A DNA stretch of 64,000 bases from Albifimbria verrucaria (Eukaryota > Ascomycota > Sordariomycetes > Hypocreales > Stachybotryaceae). The position numbers and the translations under genes are program-made. The notes below the pieces were generated by a model. That model searched no databases. It saw nothing but the letters and a program-made list of their open reading frames with translations, and had not been told where the DNA came from. Below, one piece after another: positions 1-12,230 of this stretch (position 1 is its first letter; each line of letters starts with the position of its first letter). Location of the stretch: the NCBI GenBank assembly GCA_020081605.1, contig JAHREC010000018.1:4030001-4094000 (forward strand), written 5' to 3'.

Positions 1-1483
1 CAACAGGTATTTGTCAGGGCCTTGAACTAGGCCATGAAGCAAAATAAACAAGGCGCTGTGCTGTACACGGCAAAGGGCGGTCGCTTAGGTAGTTGGCCGC
101 ACATCAGCGAGTGTATGTTGGTCGGTCGTCCTGCGTTGGAGAGACGCTGGCGTTAATCTTCTGCATGTAATGCTTCACGCGACGAATGACGGGGCAAAAC
201 CACATCATCTCACCATCATCATCACCGCCATCATCATCACAACACTCAACTCCCACCGGCTCTCCCACCACTCCCTCTGTCTCTCTCGTCCCTATCCTAT
301 CTCCTTCCACTCGATGTCCTCCGTCCGTCCGTCTGCCCACTTGCCGCCTCCCACTTCACCCATCCCCTTCTTAGTAACTGGTTCCCGCTTGTGCCGTCCA
401 CCTTGGCTAATTCTAGCATCTGGTTCCACAGCCTAGCACTCATTGAACAGCATGAGTGGGTTGAAGCCGCTACGCCACCCGCCTGTGCTCCCTCCACGGC
501 TTGGCCCTTCGAACTCGAACCCTTAACCTAACTCAACAAGCGCAGAACTAAGGCAGGCTTGCCCACTCCTCGCCTCTCCCTCTCCCCATCTCTCCCTCTC
601 TGCCTGTCCATCTCTCGAACGGACTATCCCACTCTCCATCTCGGGGTCCTCTTCCCTGCCCTCCCCGACTGTATCTTGGGCTCTGCCTCTGCCTCTGCCT
701 ACGCCTTGCGCCAATCCAATCCTTCTCGGTCCCCAGGCATATCCGGTTCCTACAGACATGATGGTCAAATCGCCGGAAAGTATACATATCGCTGCATTGG
801 GCAGGGTCCTCTCACGCCCACCCACCCACCACCCACCACACCTCTTGTTCCTCTCCGTCGCAGTACCCCTGTCATCGATATCTCGACATGCACCCATTCC
901 CTGCCTGCCTGGTACCTGGAAGCAATGACCATGGTACAAGCGCAATGTACACATCGTCCCCTTACACACCCCTTGCACCCCTCTCCATACTCCCACCTCT
1001 CGACCTCTTCATCCCACCCCTCCACCCTCCCATCCCATGCTCGCGCACGCCCGCCATGCCATATCCCTGGCCACTCTGTCTAGCTCCAAAGGGCCTGGGT
1101 TCACCTCCATACACCACTCATCTCGACAGCGGGCGGCCTTCCTGTCGATTGTCTATTCCCTTCGCGTCATGTACTGGCACCCGGGGTTGCCAAGCCTAAA
1201 ACTGTCAAACTCCACCACGTTGTCCTGCCTGCTTTCCATATAAGCCCACGTCCGGCCTGGATCATCCATTGTGTTGAGGCTCAGATCATCTTGCACGATA
1301 GGGCTCACCTTCTCATTCTCCCCTTCAGGGCCGCCAATCTTATATCAGTCATTGCCACCCACCTCGTTCTTCTCTCTCAAGGCCGTGGTGTTCATCTACT
1401 CTCCTCATCACCAAGACGACACTGATTAAACACCAACCATTTACATCCCACCTTTCGCCATCTCTACTCATCTGCCATACCGT
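1..1483. other. Non-coding 5' flank of the zinc-finger gene
   Basis: No supported gene. The plus strand is strongly pyrimidine-rich from about 240 to 1480 (many CCT, CTC and CAC runs), as is usual for fungal promoters and 5' leaders. Several short open frames on both strands have no recognisable domains and biased Ser/Pro/Thr or Arg/Gly composition, so they look like composition artefacts. The leader for the gene starting at 1484 probably lies in the last few hundred bases. Confidence 0.6.
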
Positions 1484-2958
1484 ATGTCTTCGCCACAACC
1501 CCTCGCACTGCCTCCCTCTCCTCCTGCCTCTTATACAACGGAACCCTCCGCGTCTTCAGAGGAAAGTGAGAACTCTCGCTCACAAGTCATCAGTGGCTCC
1601 TTGACCCTGCGCAAGCCAGCTTCGGAATTGGTTCAGAAAGGACAATCCGGAGAAGTTGACTACTCTTCGTCGCAACATTCGAAATATACTCCCTTCGCGC
1701 CGACCGTTGCCACTCAGTCGCACTTCGGCATCCCCGCTACACACTCGAGCACATCATCTCAACATTGGACTCCCCAGTCTAACGGACTCTTGCCCACATC
1801 GTCAGAGCCAACACATCCTATACTTCAAACAGTCGCAAACATGAGGTGAGTCGGTCCAACACATAACCTCCACGAACTGATCGTTAACCCAACCGCAGCG
1901 CCGTTGCAATCCCCTTCGACCCAACCTTCGCCATGGGCCCTCGGTCAGCCTTCACCTGGCCTGGTAAGCTCGATAACTTGGTCGTTTTTGCTCTCCGCTT
2001 TCCTAACAATCCTCATAGGACATCTCGAGTCAAGCCCAGCCACCACCCCAATGCTTTCCCATGACCAGTTCTCGATGAGCCATGGCTCGGAAGCCAGCCT
2101 GACTCCTCCCAGCACAACCAGGTCACTGACATCGAGCCCCCTCGTGTGTCGCTCACGCCTCAACAACGAGAGCTCAAGCGCCAGCAGGACCGCGTTCGTC
2201 GTGACTCAAGGCTCACCCAGCGGATACGACGCACCAACAGCAACAACTCATTCGTGGACTCACCACCGCCTATGTCCATGTCCGATGTCACAAGCGCCAT
2301 GTCCATGTCTTCTTACACGACTGCCCCTGCGCCTATCTCTCTGCTCACCGAGCCCGCTACTTCAATGGCCACCCCACCATACATCCCTTCCTACAGCCCT
2401 TCGCTGTCAGAACAACACCAGGGATCTCAAGTTTTCCAGACCGCCTACCAGCCTATGTGAGCAGCCCCGCAAACGCTTAAAATTGTACCAGCACTAATCC
2501 TGATGTTTTAGGCAACCTGGATACAGCATGCCTATGGAATACCCGGGCATCTACGCCGGCCCCGGTGATTACAGGTTTGTCAAGTCTACGACACTCCACA
2601 TCTCATTCATAAATTGACATTTTGAAACAGTGCACGACCATCACCAATCCCTGTGGGACAAGAGACTGGAATGATGTACCAAGTTCCCGCCGTCATGACT
2701 TCAGGCGGTGCCATCGCCCAAGAAGCAGGCCACGTCCGTGTTGTGCAAAGCCGGCCTAAGCCCCGCTGCTGGGAGCACGGCTGCAACGGACGCCAATTCT
2801 CCACATTCAGCAACTTGCTGCGACACCAACGCGAGAAGTCCGGCCAGGCTGCGAAGGCAACTTGCCCCAACTGTGGCGCCGAGTTCACGAGGACCACGGC
2901 GCGAAATGGTCACTTGCTGCACGACAAGTGCAAGCAGCGTCGCAGCAGCAACAACTAG
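1484..2958 (+). CDS. C2H2/C2HC-type zinc-finger transcription factor
   Basis: Predicted nuclear DNA-binding regulator of about 418 residues in five exons: 1484-1845, 1899-1963, 2019-2456, 2512-2574 and 2631-2958. All donors are GT and acceptors AG, and phases match if one base is restored near 2110 (CCTCCC). The N-terminal two thirds are Ser/Pro/Thr-rich and contain a basic stretch starting [14 protein letters not shown]. The C-terminus, about residues 356-408, holds two zinc-binding units. The first is C-x4-C followed by a single clear His (CWEHGC...NLLRH). The second is C-x2-C-x12-H-x5-C (CPNCGAEF...HLLHDKC), so it is C2HC rather than classical C2H2. It ends in a basic Ser/Asn tail. This arrangement occurs in a conserved fungal C2H2-annotated family, but I know no specific target. 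The start is the first ATG that keeps the frame open and is preceded by a pyrimidine-rich leader. A second acceptor at 2068 would also restore frame without any lost base, but it is far from the branch site. Confidence 0.8.
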
Positions 2959-5900
2959 AGATGATCCGAGCGGTCATCCACGCTGACTGTTCTCGTTTAT
3001 TTTTGATTCAAATGGATGAACGTGCACACCCAATCTCGGTGTTTTCTGCACGAAATACTCCGAAAGTGTATTTTGAAACATAAAAGTTTTCCTACTCGAC
3101 TGGGCTGATACTAAGCTGTATCATTATTTGCGGTGTTTTGGGAGCCTCTGGACGGCGTATGGCGGATGCAAAATTCGAAGACAGCGGCCCTCAACATTGG
3201 GGAAGACCACGTCGAATTCTGGTTTGGAGCCAGGAAGGACGAGCTGATTGGATGTATGGGAAGGGCTCATGGGCATGATGGTTGCTTTAGGTCCTCGGAG
3301 TCCACCTTGGATTCCTTGCGCTCAATGGACTATCTTTTTGTCCTATGGTATGGGTAGATACGAAGCGATGACATTTGCGGCGTTCTCATTAGAGCTCTTG
3401 AACGCTCACCTATTTAGTACGAACATTTTTTTTTAACACAGACAGCAATATATACCCCTTCCGTCTCAACAGGCAGTATGCCACTCTCGTGAATCATGAA
3501 CCTTGGGCTAGCCCCGAAAACGTGACAGGACTTTGGTGTTGAAGGGCAGATGCCGCAGTTACATCGGGCCAGGAACTGCGGGCAAGAGGGTCACAGTCGG
3601 GTTCACGACCGTTTGTGACAGGTGGGTTCGGAAACAGCTCTTTGGGGACGGCAGCCTGCAAGTGGCCGAGTGGAACAACGTCACAATGCCTGAGGTTGCT
3701 GGCAAAGCAATCTTCTGAAACCAAGATTGCTGAGGAGACCAGACTGCTGGGCGCAAGACTCCGCCAGTTCCGTGGCGACTGCAGATTGATCGTCGTCAGA
3801 ATGCGCCCGCGCGGACCACGCTCCTCCTCCACAGTTTCCAAGACGGGAGGGAGACGAATGGAGGTGCGCGTTGCCCTGCACAGCCGCAACGCAAATAGAT
3901 GGATAGCATTGGCGGGTGGTTCTGTAACCGAACGACTTCGTCCCGACTACGCTAGATCTGGGAATCGCCGTACAGGGATCTGGGGACCAGGCTGACCGGG
4001 GCTGGCAATCTTCAACGTGGGGCCAGGGCTTGGTTGGGTCCTAGTTCTGGAAGCTAGGCAAGGGCTTCGAGGGGTTTTGAAACTACCAGTTATGCAGAGT
4101 CTGGCACGTGTGGGAGGGAAGGGCGGACGATATCCAGCGAGATCCGAGAGTGCCAGTCGCGAGGCCATGCACCCCATGAGGGGACCGGTGCCGTACGGTG
4201 CCGAGCTCGAGTCGACCATGAGGAGTGGCCAGTGCATGATGGCATTGTAGCCGTGTGTTTGCGACAGAACAGTACAGTATGACCGTGATTTAGACAATAC
4301 AGCTGGGATGGAAAAGACGAGGACCGTGAGCAAGGAGATCAGCATCTACGGCTCGCCCGGAGGTGAGAACAACCCAGCCATGCTCTCCCACCGGATCACG
4401 GACTCCTCAGCAGGCCCCTCGATCGACAGGCTGCCACTGCCTGGATATGGGTCAAATTGTACCGCACGGCGGGGAGTCCTGACTGTATCTTGGTCGACAA
4501 GGAGATCTCCAAACAAGGCTCACGGTTGGCTTGTTGAGCGAAATGACTGGGTCGTGGTGGTGTAACTGCCTCACATCACATTGCCTTGCACGACCTCGCC
4601 TGGCCTTGCCTTGCCTTGCCTTGCCTTGCTTTTGTCTTGCCTCTCACCTTAGCTTGGCTAGCTCACCTCACCTGCCTGGTAGGTAAGGCGGCGAATGGAG
4701 CTTCGTGCCGCTCCTGGCAGGATCCCTGATTTGGATAAGGAGACGAGCTTGCTGGCCACGCCCCCTCGTCCTTTGCTCACTACTTCCCCAGACGGAATAG
4801 GCTGCCATGTGCTTGTAATGAGACGACCCTTGACCGTCATGGGGGCCGTGATTCGTCCGGAAGCTTGTCTTGGCGAGGGTCTCCGTACCACAACCAGAGC
4901 AAAGCTGGGCGGGATTTACGGGCGCTATTCATTCTCCTTGGGAGGCTCCCGTCGTTCGGAAAAAGGGAAAGCCCCGGACCCGGTGGACATTGCAGTCCGA
5001 AGTACTCTGTACGTTGCAACGCATTGTCTCGCTACACCTGGTTGGGAAATGGCCGATGGGAAATTCGTCTGACTTAAGCCCTATCACCAGGCAATGCAAG
5101 GTCAGGTCGCACGGCAGCAACTAAAAATCGTTCGTTTGTTTGTCTTGTCTTGATTGATTAAGGTAAGCAAATACGCCTCGCAGCAGATCTCCTCAACCAC
5201 CTCAGCCCATGCCTGCGTACCGACCTCCCCGGAACAGCTTAAAACCAGGCTTGGCAAAAACGATGATGTCGCTGGCTTGATGGCAAGATACAGTAATTAC
5301 CTGCTGCACGAGCCCTCCCCGCCCCCATGTTATTGTAGGGATCAGGAAAGGCGGGCTCTTCGTCCAGCGGCCAGGGACCACATCCTTTCCCGATGCACCT
5401 GTGATGGGATGAGATGGGACGGGATGGGACGGCACACAATGCCACTTTTTCTCCTCTGCATCAGCCAGCGCAGAACCGCATGTTCTTTTTCTCTGATTGA
5501 TAGGGTCTGAGGAGAGCACTGCTTGTAAGATCGAATCTCCACGTTTCTATGCTTGCGTCTAGTGCTTATACACTACGCCGATTGAGCAACTGCCGAGGCC
5601 TTTTGCTTACATGCTTCGCGATTGAGGCAGTGTCATCGGCTGGATCTTACCGAGTTTTTGCAAGGTCAGGCAAGTACCGAAAGGATCAGTATGGTAATGT
5701 CAGGCTCCCAGGTTAGGGAAATGGCAATCTGCAAAGAATAAGGGGAAGAGAGGAAGAAAAGAAAAGGAAGAAGAAAAAAGAAGAAGAAAAGAGAGAGAAA
5801 AGGAACGATCAATCGACAGCCAAGGAAAACGTTCGCCGCCCAAGGTCGAGGTAAACTTGGCATGCATTTCCATGGCACGAGTGTCGGAAGGCTATCGTGA

Positions 5901-6784
5901 TCTTTGCCAAAATGGCCTCAAGGCATGTACCGAGGTAGGTAACCTTCAAGGCACAGGGTGCTACGTTAACTCTGCACGAGAGGCAGGATAGAATGGATAG
6001 GCCCTTTCTCGGACGACTTTCGTCTCGCCCTCGCTTGCTCTGTAGCGACGAGAATCGCACCAACGAGACGCCGCTTCCTGTACTGCCCATAGTAAGCCGT
6101 TTGCTTTAGTGTCGCTGGGGCCCAGCATCGCTAGTTGTAGTTAGGCTCAAGGAGATTTGGGACTTTGTGTCTGCCCCATGTGTAGCGGTGACCCTCAACA
6201 TCAAAGTGCTGCATCGCATGGCCTCGCATGGCATGGCGTCGCATCGCATCATCCACGCCCTCACCCTCCTCCCCACCCAACCTTCCACGCAAAGGTACAT
6301 TGCTGTTCCATTCGCACCTTGTACCTTTCTTGGCTTCTTGTATCCTCTCCAGCTCAGATGCACTAGACGGTGAGGTACCTTGCAGCCCACAGAGGATTGC
6401 TCCCGCCCAACCAACACCTCTCTTCCGGCTCCCTTCCGTTCCCCTCCCCCTCTCAAATCCCTCCCCGGCCGAACTACGCATCTTATTTGCCTGCTAGTAG
6501 GCCTACCAGTAGGCCTGCCCATGCGCCTGAGGCCATTCACCCAGGCGCAATAAGCGCCGTACGTCGCTTGTGGGTTGTGGGTTCCGCGTCGAGGGGTTAG
6601 GGCCTTGCTCCGCTTGACCAGTCAGCTGCCTTATCTTATCCAGCCAGTCAGCCAGCCAGCAAGCCAACCCTCTGACCGCTTACCTTGCCTGTTTTGCCGC
6701 CGACGTCCAACAACAGACCCTCGTTAGCGCCAGCCTAGACGCAACATCAGATATCAGCAACAACACAACGGGATACAGCTGCGC
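2959..6784. other. Long intergenic region, no supported gene
   Basis: About 3.8 kb without a convincing coding region. Open frames on either strand are below about 145 codons, lack family motifs, and do not join through plausible introns or frame repairs. Visible content: a CCTTG pentamer array at 4601-4630, a GATGGGA-type direct repeat at about 5400-5435, a purine-rich AAG/GAA tract at about 5745-5805, and GCATGG/GCATC repeats at about 6215-6250. The last part, with CCAG/CAGC repeats near 6630-6670, probably contains the promoter and leader of APC2. Confidence 0.6.
4601..4630. repeat. CCTTG pentanucleotide tandem array
   Basis: Five to six direct copies of the pentamer CCTTG (TGGCCTTGCC unit at the left end), flanked by degenerate CTTGCCT copies on both sides. 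It lies in intergenic sequence, so it is a simple-sequence microsatellite. Similar pentamer arrays (TCCTG, TCGTG, CCAGG) recur in the other spacers of this window. Confidence 0.85.
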
Positions 6785-9466
6785 ATGTCAACTTCGATAT
6801 TGACAAGGAGGGCCCCTCCCTTCCTTCCTCATCGTGGTCATTACTCCGTCCCCTTGTCACTAGAGGGGTCGAGGCAGCAGAAGATGGCGGTGTCTAGGGT
6901 GCTTGCACGTAAACACAAGGTGTTCCACTCCGTCTTCCCAACAGACATCTCGCAACCCACCCCTTTGCTTCCCTCCACCCAGCCCGGCGAGGCGTTTGGT
7001 GGTCCTCTAGCCGCGCACGTCGGTAGCCATGCTGAGCAGCACATTGTGCCGCCTCTGCCGCCTCCGAGCGACCAGGTGCGATGGGACCGGGCATGGCATG
7101 CCGTGACCTCGCGTATCCAGCTTCCCTCCTCCGTTGCCGTCGAGGACTCTTTTGGAACCTTGATTCCAGAGAGCCAGGAGCTCGACGATTCCTTTCATGA
7201 AGCTCTGGCACTGGTCCTAGACCCCGGACAGCTCTGCCCCGAGCCTCCCATACCGAGGACGTTCTGCAATGGCACACCCAGCAGGTGCGCCAGCACTTCA
7301 TCAACCACGTCCTGCCCCTTCTAGCTGCATGCGCTGGTCAGGGGAAGACTCACAAATCCTTCTCAGTAGCGTCCAGACCTTGGAGGCTGCCCACCGTCAA
7401 TACCTTTACGGCCTATCATTGCTAGCGCGAGGCATCCAAGATGAGCACTCAGCTAACGCCGCCGTGGCACAGTTTAGACGCGATCTGCATGCCATCATTG
7501 GAAACTCATGGACACCGGGGCTGACGGGTGCGCTTCGTGGCGTGCTTGGCCGCCTCTTGCGTATTATTCTAGGATCAGACGCACGCCAGGTGGGTGTTGA
7601 GGCGGATCCTGATCAGGATAGCCGCGCATCTCGGTCTCGCGAAGAGCTCCTCAGTTTCCTCGAATCTCTACAGCAAGTTGGCTTGGCGGGCGACAAATTC
7701 CGAGTACTATTCGCCGAGTTGATGGATCGCTGCATGACGGATTACATCCATCGCACTTTTGCTGGTCGTTGGACACGCCCCGGTGGTGTTGATGCTTCGT
7801 CTGTACGAGGCTCTACCCATGTCTTGTGTGACTGGGTGGAGAATCATTACGGCCGATTAGCAGTTGAAGTATTCGGCCGCCTCGGTGGCCACATCGGTTG
7901 GAGCGATGTTGAACGCTGGAGGATATTGCCATTGGCCGCCTGGCCACACTCCGCATAGATGAACTCTTTGATATCGTTCTGGACTGGCCCAAAAGCAAAG
8001 GGGTCTGGATGATCTCCGTTTGACTGTGACGACGCCCCAAAGGCGCCTCCAACTGACGGAGACATTCTCGGCGGCTATGCAGAAGCGGTTGCTTCACCCT
8101 GGTCGTTCCACGCTTGACATCCTTCAGACGTACATATCGATGATTCGGACCTTCCATGCTCTGGACCATTCTAAGGTTCTCCTTGGCCGCGTAGTGCATG
8201 CACTGCAGTTGTACCTCTGTCAGAGAGATGATGCGATTCGCATAGTTGTTACAGGCCTGTTGTCCGATCCAAGCAGCACCGATAGTGACGACGGTAAAGG
8301 TAAGCTGGTCGAATTAGCCGTGATCCTAAGCGAGGCGTCTCAGCAGCACCGGCGTCACATTGACGACGAGGATCTGGACTGGAACGACATGACGTGGGTA
8401 CCTGATCCCGTTGATGCTGGGGTCAACTACAAGAGACCGAGAAACGAAGATGTCATCGGTACTTTGATCCATGCACTTGGCTCACAAGAGATTTTTATCA
8501 AGGAGTTTCAGCTTATTATTGCTGAAAGACTCCTATCAAGGCAAGCAGGATTTCAGCAAGAAACAAAGGTTCTGGGTTTGCTAAAGAAACGATTTGGAGA
8601 AAATGCCTTACAAAGCTGTGATGTTATGATCAAGGACATCCAGGACTCCAAGCGAGTGGATGCCATCCTACGCAAGACGCTTGAGCGCGGCTCCAGGAGA
8701 AGACTGATGGCCTTTCTTACCACTCCAAGATCCTTTCGCGTCTATTCTGGCCTAGCCTATCTAAGAATCCTTTTGTGGTTCCCACTCCTATTGCCAAGGT
8801 TCAGGGTCAATATGAGGCGGGCTTCGAACAACTCAAATCTTCGCGCAAGCTAAATTGGCTAGACAATCTGGGTACTGCTACAGTGCATCTGGAGCTTGAA
8901 GACCGATCTGTGGAAATAGAATGCAAGACCTACGAAGCCGCAGTCATCTACGCTTTCCAGAATGATGAAGAAGCGGGCACAGGACAGCAAGCACCTAAGC
9001 AACGAAATTTTAACGATCTATGGGAGTCGTTAATGATGGACGAAGATTTACTCGAGCTTGCGCTCAAGTTTTGGGTCTCCAAACGGATACTACGAGATGT
9101 TGGGGACCAGAACTATGTAGTCCTAGAGAAGTTGGACGATGCAACGAACCCAGCAGAGGCAGCAGGTCAGGGGAACTTGCCGATGGTGGAATGGACAGCG
9201 GCCAGCCCTCACCGAAGAAGCCCAAGAGTCTCGACGCTGCGGAAAAAGAGCGGCGAACGATCTACTGGCAATTCATCGTAGGCATGCTTACCAACTCCGC
9301 ACCAGCAATGCCCCTGGGCCAAATATCGATGATGATGAAGATGCTCATCGCAGACGGGTGCCCCTGGAGCAACGAGGAACTACAGGAATTTCTCGGCGAG
9401 AAGATTGCAGAAGAACAATTGGAGCTTGTAGGGGGCAAGTATCGTCTTCCCAAGAAGGCAGCCTGA
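6785..9466 (+). CDS. APC2: Anaphase-promoting complex subunit 2 (APC2, cullin), frame-broken
   Basis: Cullin-like scaffold of the anaphase-promoting complex/cyclosome. With the RING subunit APC11 it forms the catalytic core that ubiquitinates securin and cyclins. The reading continues in order 2-1-0-2-1-0-2 of the plus-strand frames, needing six single-base restorations (near 7250, 7345, 7920, 8003, 8690 and 9193), giving about 895 residues. Seen in order: an N-terminal helical region with a VRQHFINHVLPLL stretch; a cullin core with LSRLFWPSL and PTPIAKVQGQYEAGFEQL near residues 650-680; LGTATVHLELEDR; and a C-terminal APC2 winged-helix domain of about 55 residues (TNSAPAMPLG to GGKYRLP). Two starts are possible: ATG at 6785, or ATG at 6884 (MAVSRVLARKHKVF), which has the better context and would give about 862 residues. 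Identification rests on the cullin motif plus the APC2-specific C-terminus. I see no intron. Confidence 0.9.
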
Positions 9467-11010
9467 TAGTGATTGCGCTATGCATGTCCCTGTTCCGAAC
9501 AGATGAGTCCAAGGATGAACAGGCTAGGGATGATAGTCATCTACGAAGCAATTTGGTTCGGGCGTGCTGTTGCGCCTTGGCCTTGCATGTGGTCCTTGAT
9601 ATCCATTGACTATCCTTGTCGACCACGTTGCTTCGAAGGGCTAGTCGCGTTCTTTGGAAGAGTGCAATAACTGCTCACGCCTGTCTGCATCCATCTGAGC
9701 CCTTGCATGTCGGCAGCTTGGGCCAACAGAGTCACATCTTAAACCTTCCTGAAGGGCGACCCACCAGACCAAGGGGTGAAGAAGGGTGTGCAATATTCTC
9801 GAACTTTTGAAGCGGACATATACCCCATAAGTGCATTTGGATCAGGCTGACGATGGTTTTGCTGGCGCCAAGGCGGGGTGGGGGCGTGGTGTTGAAAATG
9901 TACTGTATATGCAGGGGCTGACAGGCAAACAGAACGATTCGGGAAGACATGCAGAGAAGACATGGAACCTGGAGAGTATAGAAGAAAGACGGTAGGGCGG
10001 GGCGGGGCGGAGAGAATCAAGCGGCGTGCTGTCATTACGCAACCGCCATGCAACATACCATGTACGTATGTATGTCCAGTACTATAGCGCAGGCAGGATA
10101 GAGGGGTTGGCCAGGCATGGACCAGCTAGGGGCATCGTGGGACTCGGTGCACCATAATTAATGAAGGTGATATCCTCCAAGATGATGTGACCGGTGTCGA
10201 CAAATTAAGGTCGTAATCTCGATAGCGTGCAGTTCCACGTTGATGGCAGCAGAGAAGGCGCCCTGACACTGACACACCCTCACTCTGCTTGAGACGAGGG
10301 ATCCGCAAAAGCACGCAAGTGGAGCTGCATTGGACACACGTGATGAACGACACATGGGAGGGTGCGAAGAGGCGATGATCGGCGGCTGGGACAGGGTCGG
10401 CGGGCGCGGGCTGTGATGTGATTCGCGTGGATAGCTAGGTGCCAATCGAGAGGAGCGGGCAAGACATGTGGTATCAAGGATCTGGAGACCCCAGGGCATC
10501 GGAGGGGAGTGATCCTAGCACAGCAGACGGGGAAGAAGCTCACTGCAGGAGATTGTAACGCAGCAAGGCAAGGTATCCATAGTTCACCAAGACAGAGCAC
10601 AGTCTTGAGCCCGCCAGCAGGGATACGGGAAAAGGCAACGCAGGTGTGTGGGGGAAAGGGCTGTTCTGTGGTAACGGGACGGATACACGCCTGGGTATCA
10701 CAGATAGCGTATGCAAGGTCATGGCCGATGACCGAATGTGAGTGAGTGTGCTCTAGCTCCGAAACATTACACGATGGGAAAAGGTCCCTTGACTGCGTAT
10801 TCTCTGCAATGGCAGTAGTGCCATGCGAAGGGGTGCTATACGACCAGGCAAGGGGAGAAAGAGACAGAGGCGAGCTACTGTAACCGAGGGCACCCTTTTA
10901 GCCCCCTTGAAGCCATGACCGAAATGCCATGGTTACACGACGACACTGCCTTGGCCAAAGCAGCAGCAGGACCCAGGAAAGGGCCGAACCGAGCAGTCGA
11001 CAGCGTTGCG

Positions 11011-11043
11011 TTGTCGTGTCGTGCCGTGTCGTATCGTGTCGTG
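11011..11043. repeat. TCGTG pentanucleotide array (imperfect)
   Basis: Six to seven copies of a GTCGT/TCGTG pentamer with single substitutions (TGCCG, GTATC), preceded by GCGTT copies. It is intergenic simple sequence of the same period as the CCTTG, CCAGG and TCCTG arrays elsewhere in the window. Confidence 0.75.
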
Positions 11044-12206
11044 GTGAGCAGAGCATGAGCGCCGGGCTGCGGCGTGAACGGGGCAGTCGACTCAATCACT
11101 GCCTACGCGCCACGTACTGGCTTCGGCAGCTTGGGGGTATGCGTATCTCCTAGCTCACGGGTATTCGAACGAGGACTTTGGTGTTGCAGCCAACGATTTT
11201 GGGAGATATCAAAGCTGCATGTACATGGACTACGTGTGGGACTGCTATAGCGGCGACTCGGAGGTCGGTGGGAGGAGGTGGGATGAGATGAGGGTAAGGA
11301 TGAAGAGGACGAAGACGGTGTTCACGACATTCACAGAGTCAGCTAGACGGGAGCAAGTCGAATTTGCTTTGCAAGACAACTTCATCGTTCGTAGGGGCAT
11401 GACGCAAACCTACAAAAGCAAGCCAAGTGATGGCTAGTTGCGTTGAGTTTCCGTCCAAGTCCAGTGCCAGCTGTGGCAGCACATGCACCCGACTGACCGC
11501 AGCCCGACTCGGAAAGCTGCCGATGACGACGGTGCTTGACTCGGTGCCATAAGCAGCAAAAGGGTGACGTTCATCCGGATTGATGGCATTCGTTATTATT
11601 GGTTCGGAGCTGGCTGTTTATTGAAAGCCAATATTTGGTAAGCCATTTATTTCCAGTACAGATGCACCTGATTGAGAGCTAGCTGTTTGGAAGGCTTCAG
11701 GTGAACTTCCTTTCTTCTTTTTCGGAATTATTTCCTTTTCCATTATTTACTTTGTTTCATTTTTGCCTTTTCCCGTGCCACTTTTTCCCTTTTCTTTCTT
11801 TTTCTTGCTATAATTGAGATGCTGTAAGATCTAGCGCTGAAATTTGTCTCACTGACACTTGGGCTAATCACGGTGGAGCACAATACGAGTGTAAGTTAGC
11901 AGCCCAAAAGGTACCGCACCGACATGACGTTACCTATCGCTTAGGTCTTACTCAGCTACTAACTACACCTACGGTTGTTAGCAAGCCACGACGGCTCATT
12001 CACCGTACATCTTGTCCCGTTTTCTCCTTCTTCTCCCACGGGTGGGTTCGGCACATGGGACGTGGGGATGGCCAACTAACTGCATCGCTTTGACTGGAAC
12101 AACGCACACGGCGTTGAGAGACGCGCGCACACCAACTTTGCTCTTCTTCCGGATGGCGTCCTACTGTAGCTGCACACACGCCCAGAGGCTTCAATACGCG
12201 CGCGCA

Positions 12207-12230
12207 CAGGCCAGGCCAGGCCAGGCAGGA
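12207..12230. repeat. CCAGG pentanucleotide array
   Basis: About four direct copies of CCAGG (CAGGC phase) in the spacer between APC2 and the RING gene. It is short intergenic simple sequence with no obvious function. Confidence 0.75.

Noticed and set aside
5521..5610. tRNA-like element on the minus strand (hairpin TAGTG-TATAAG-CACTA and a GATTCGATC loop)
   Set aside because: The anticodon-like loop has six bases, the D-stem does not pair, and the supposed T-stem is not complementary, so no cloverleaf forms.
9995..10010. G-quadruplex-like GGGCGG run
   Set aside because: Seen, but short and isolated in an unannotated spacer. Nothing links it to a gene, so it is not called a regulatory site.
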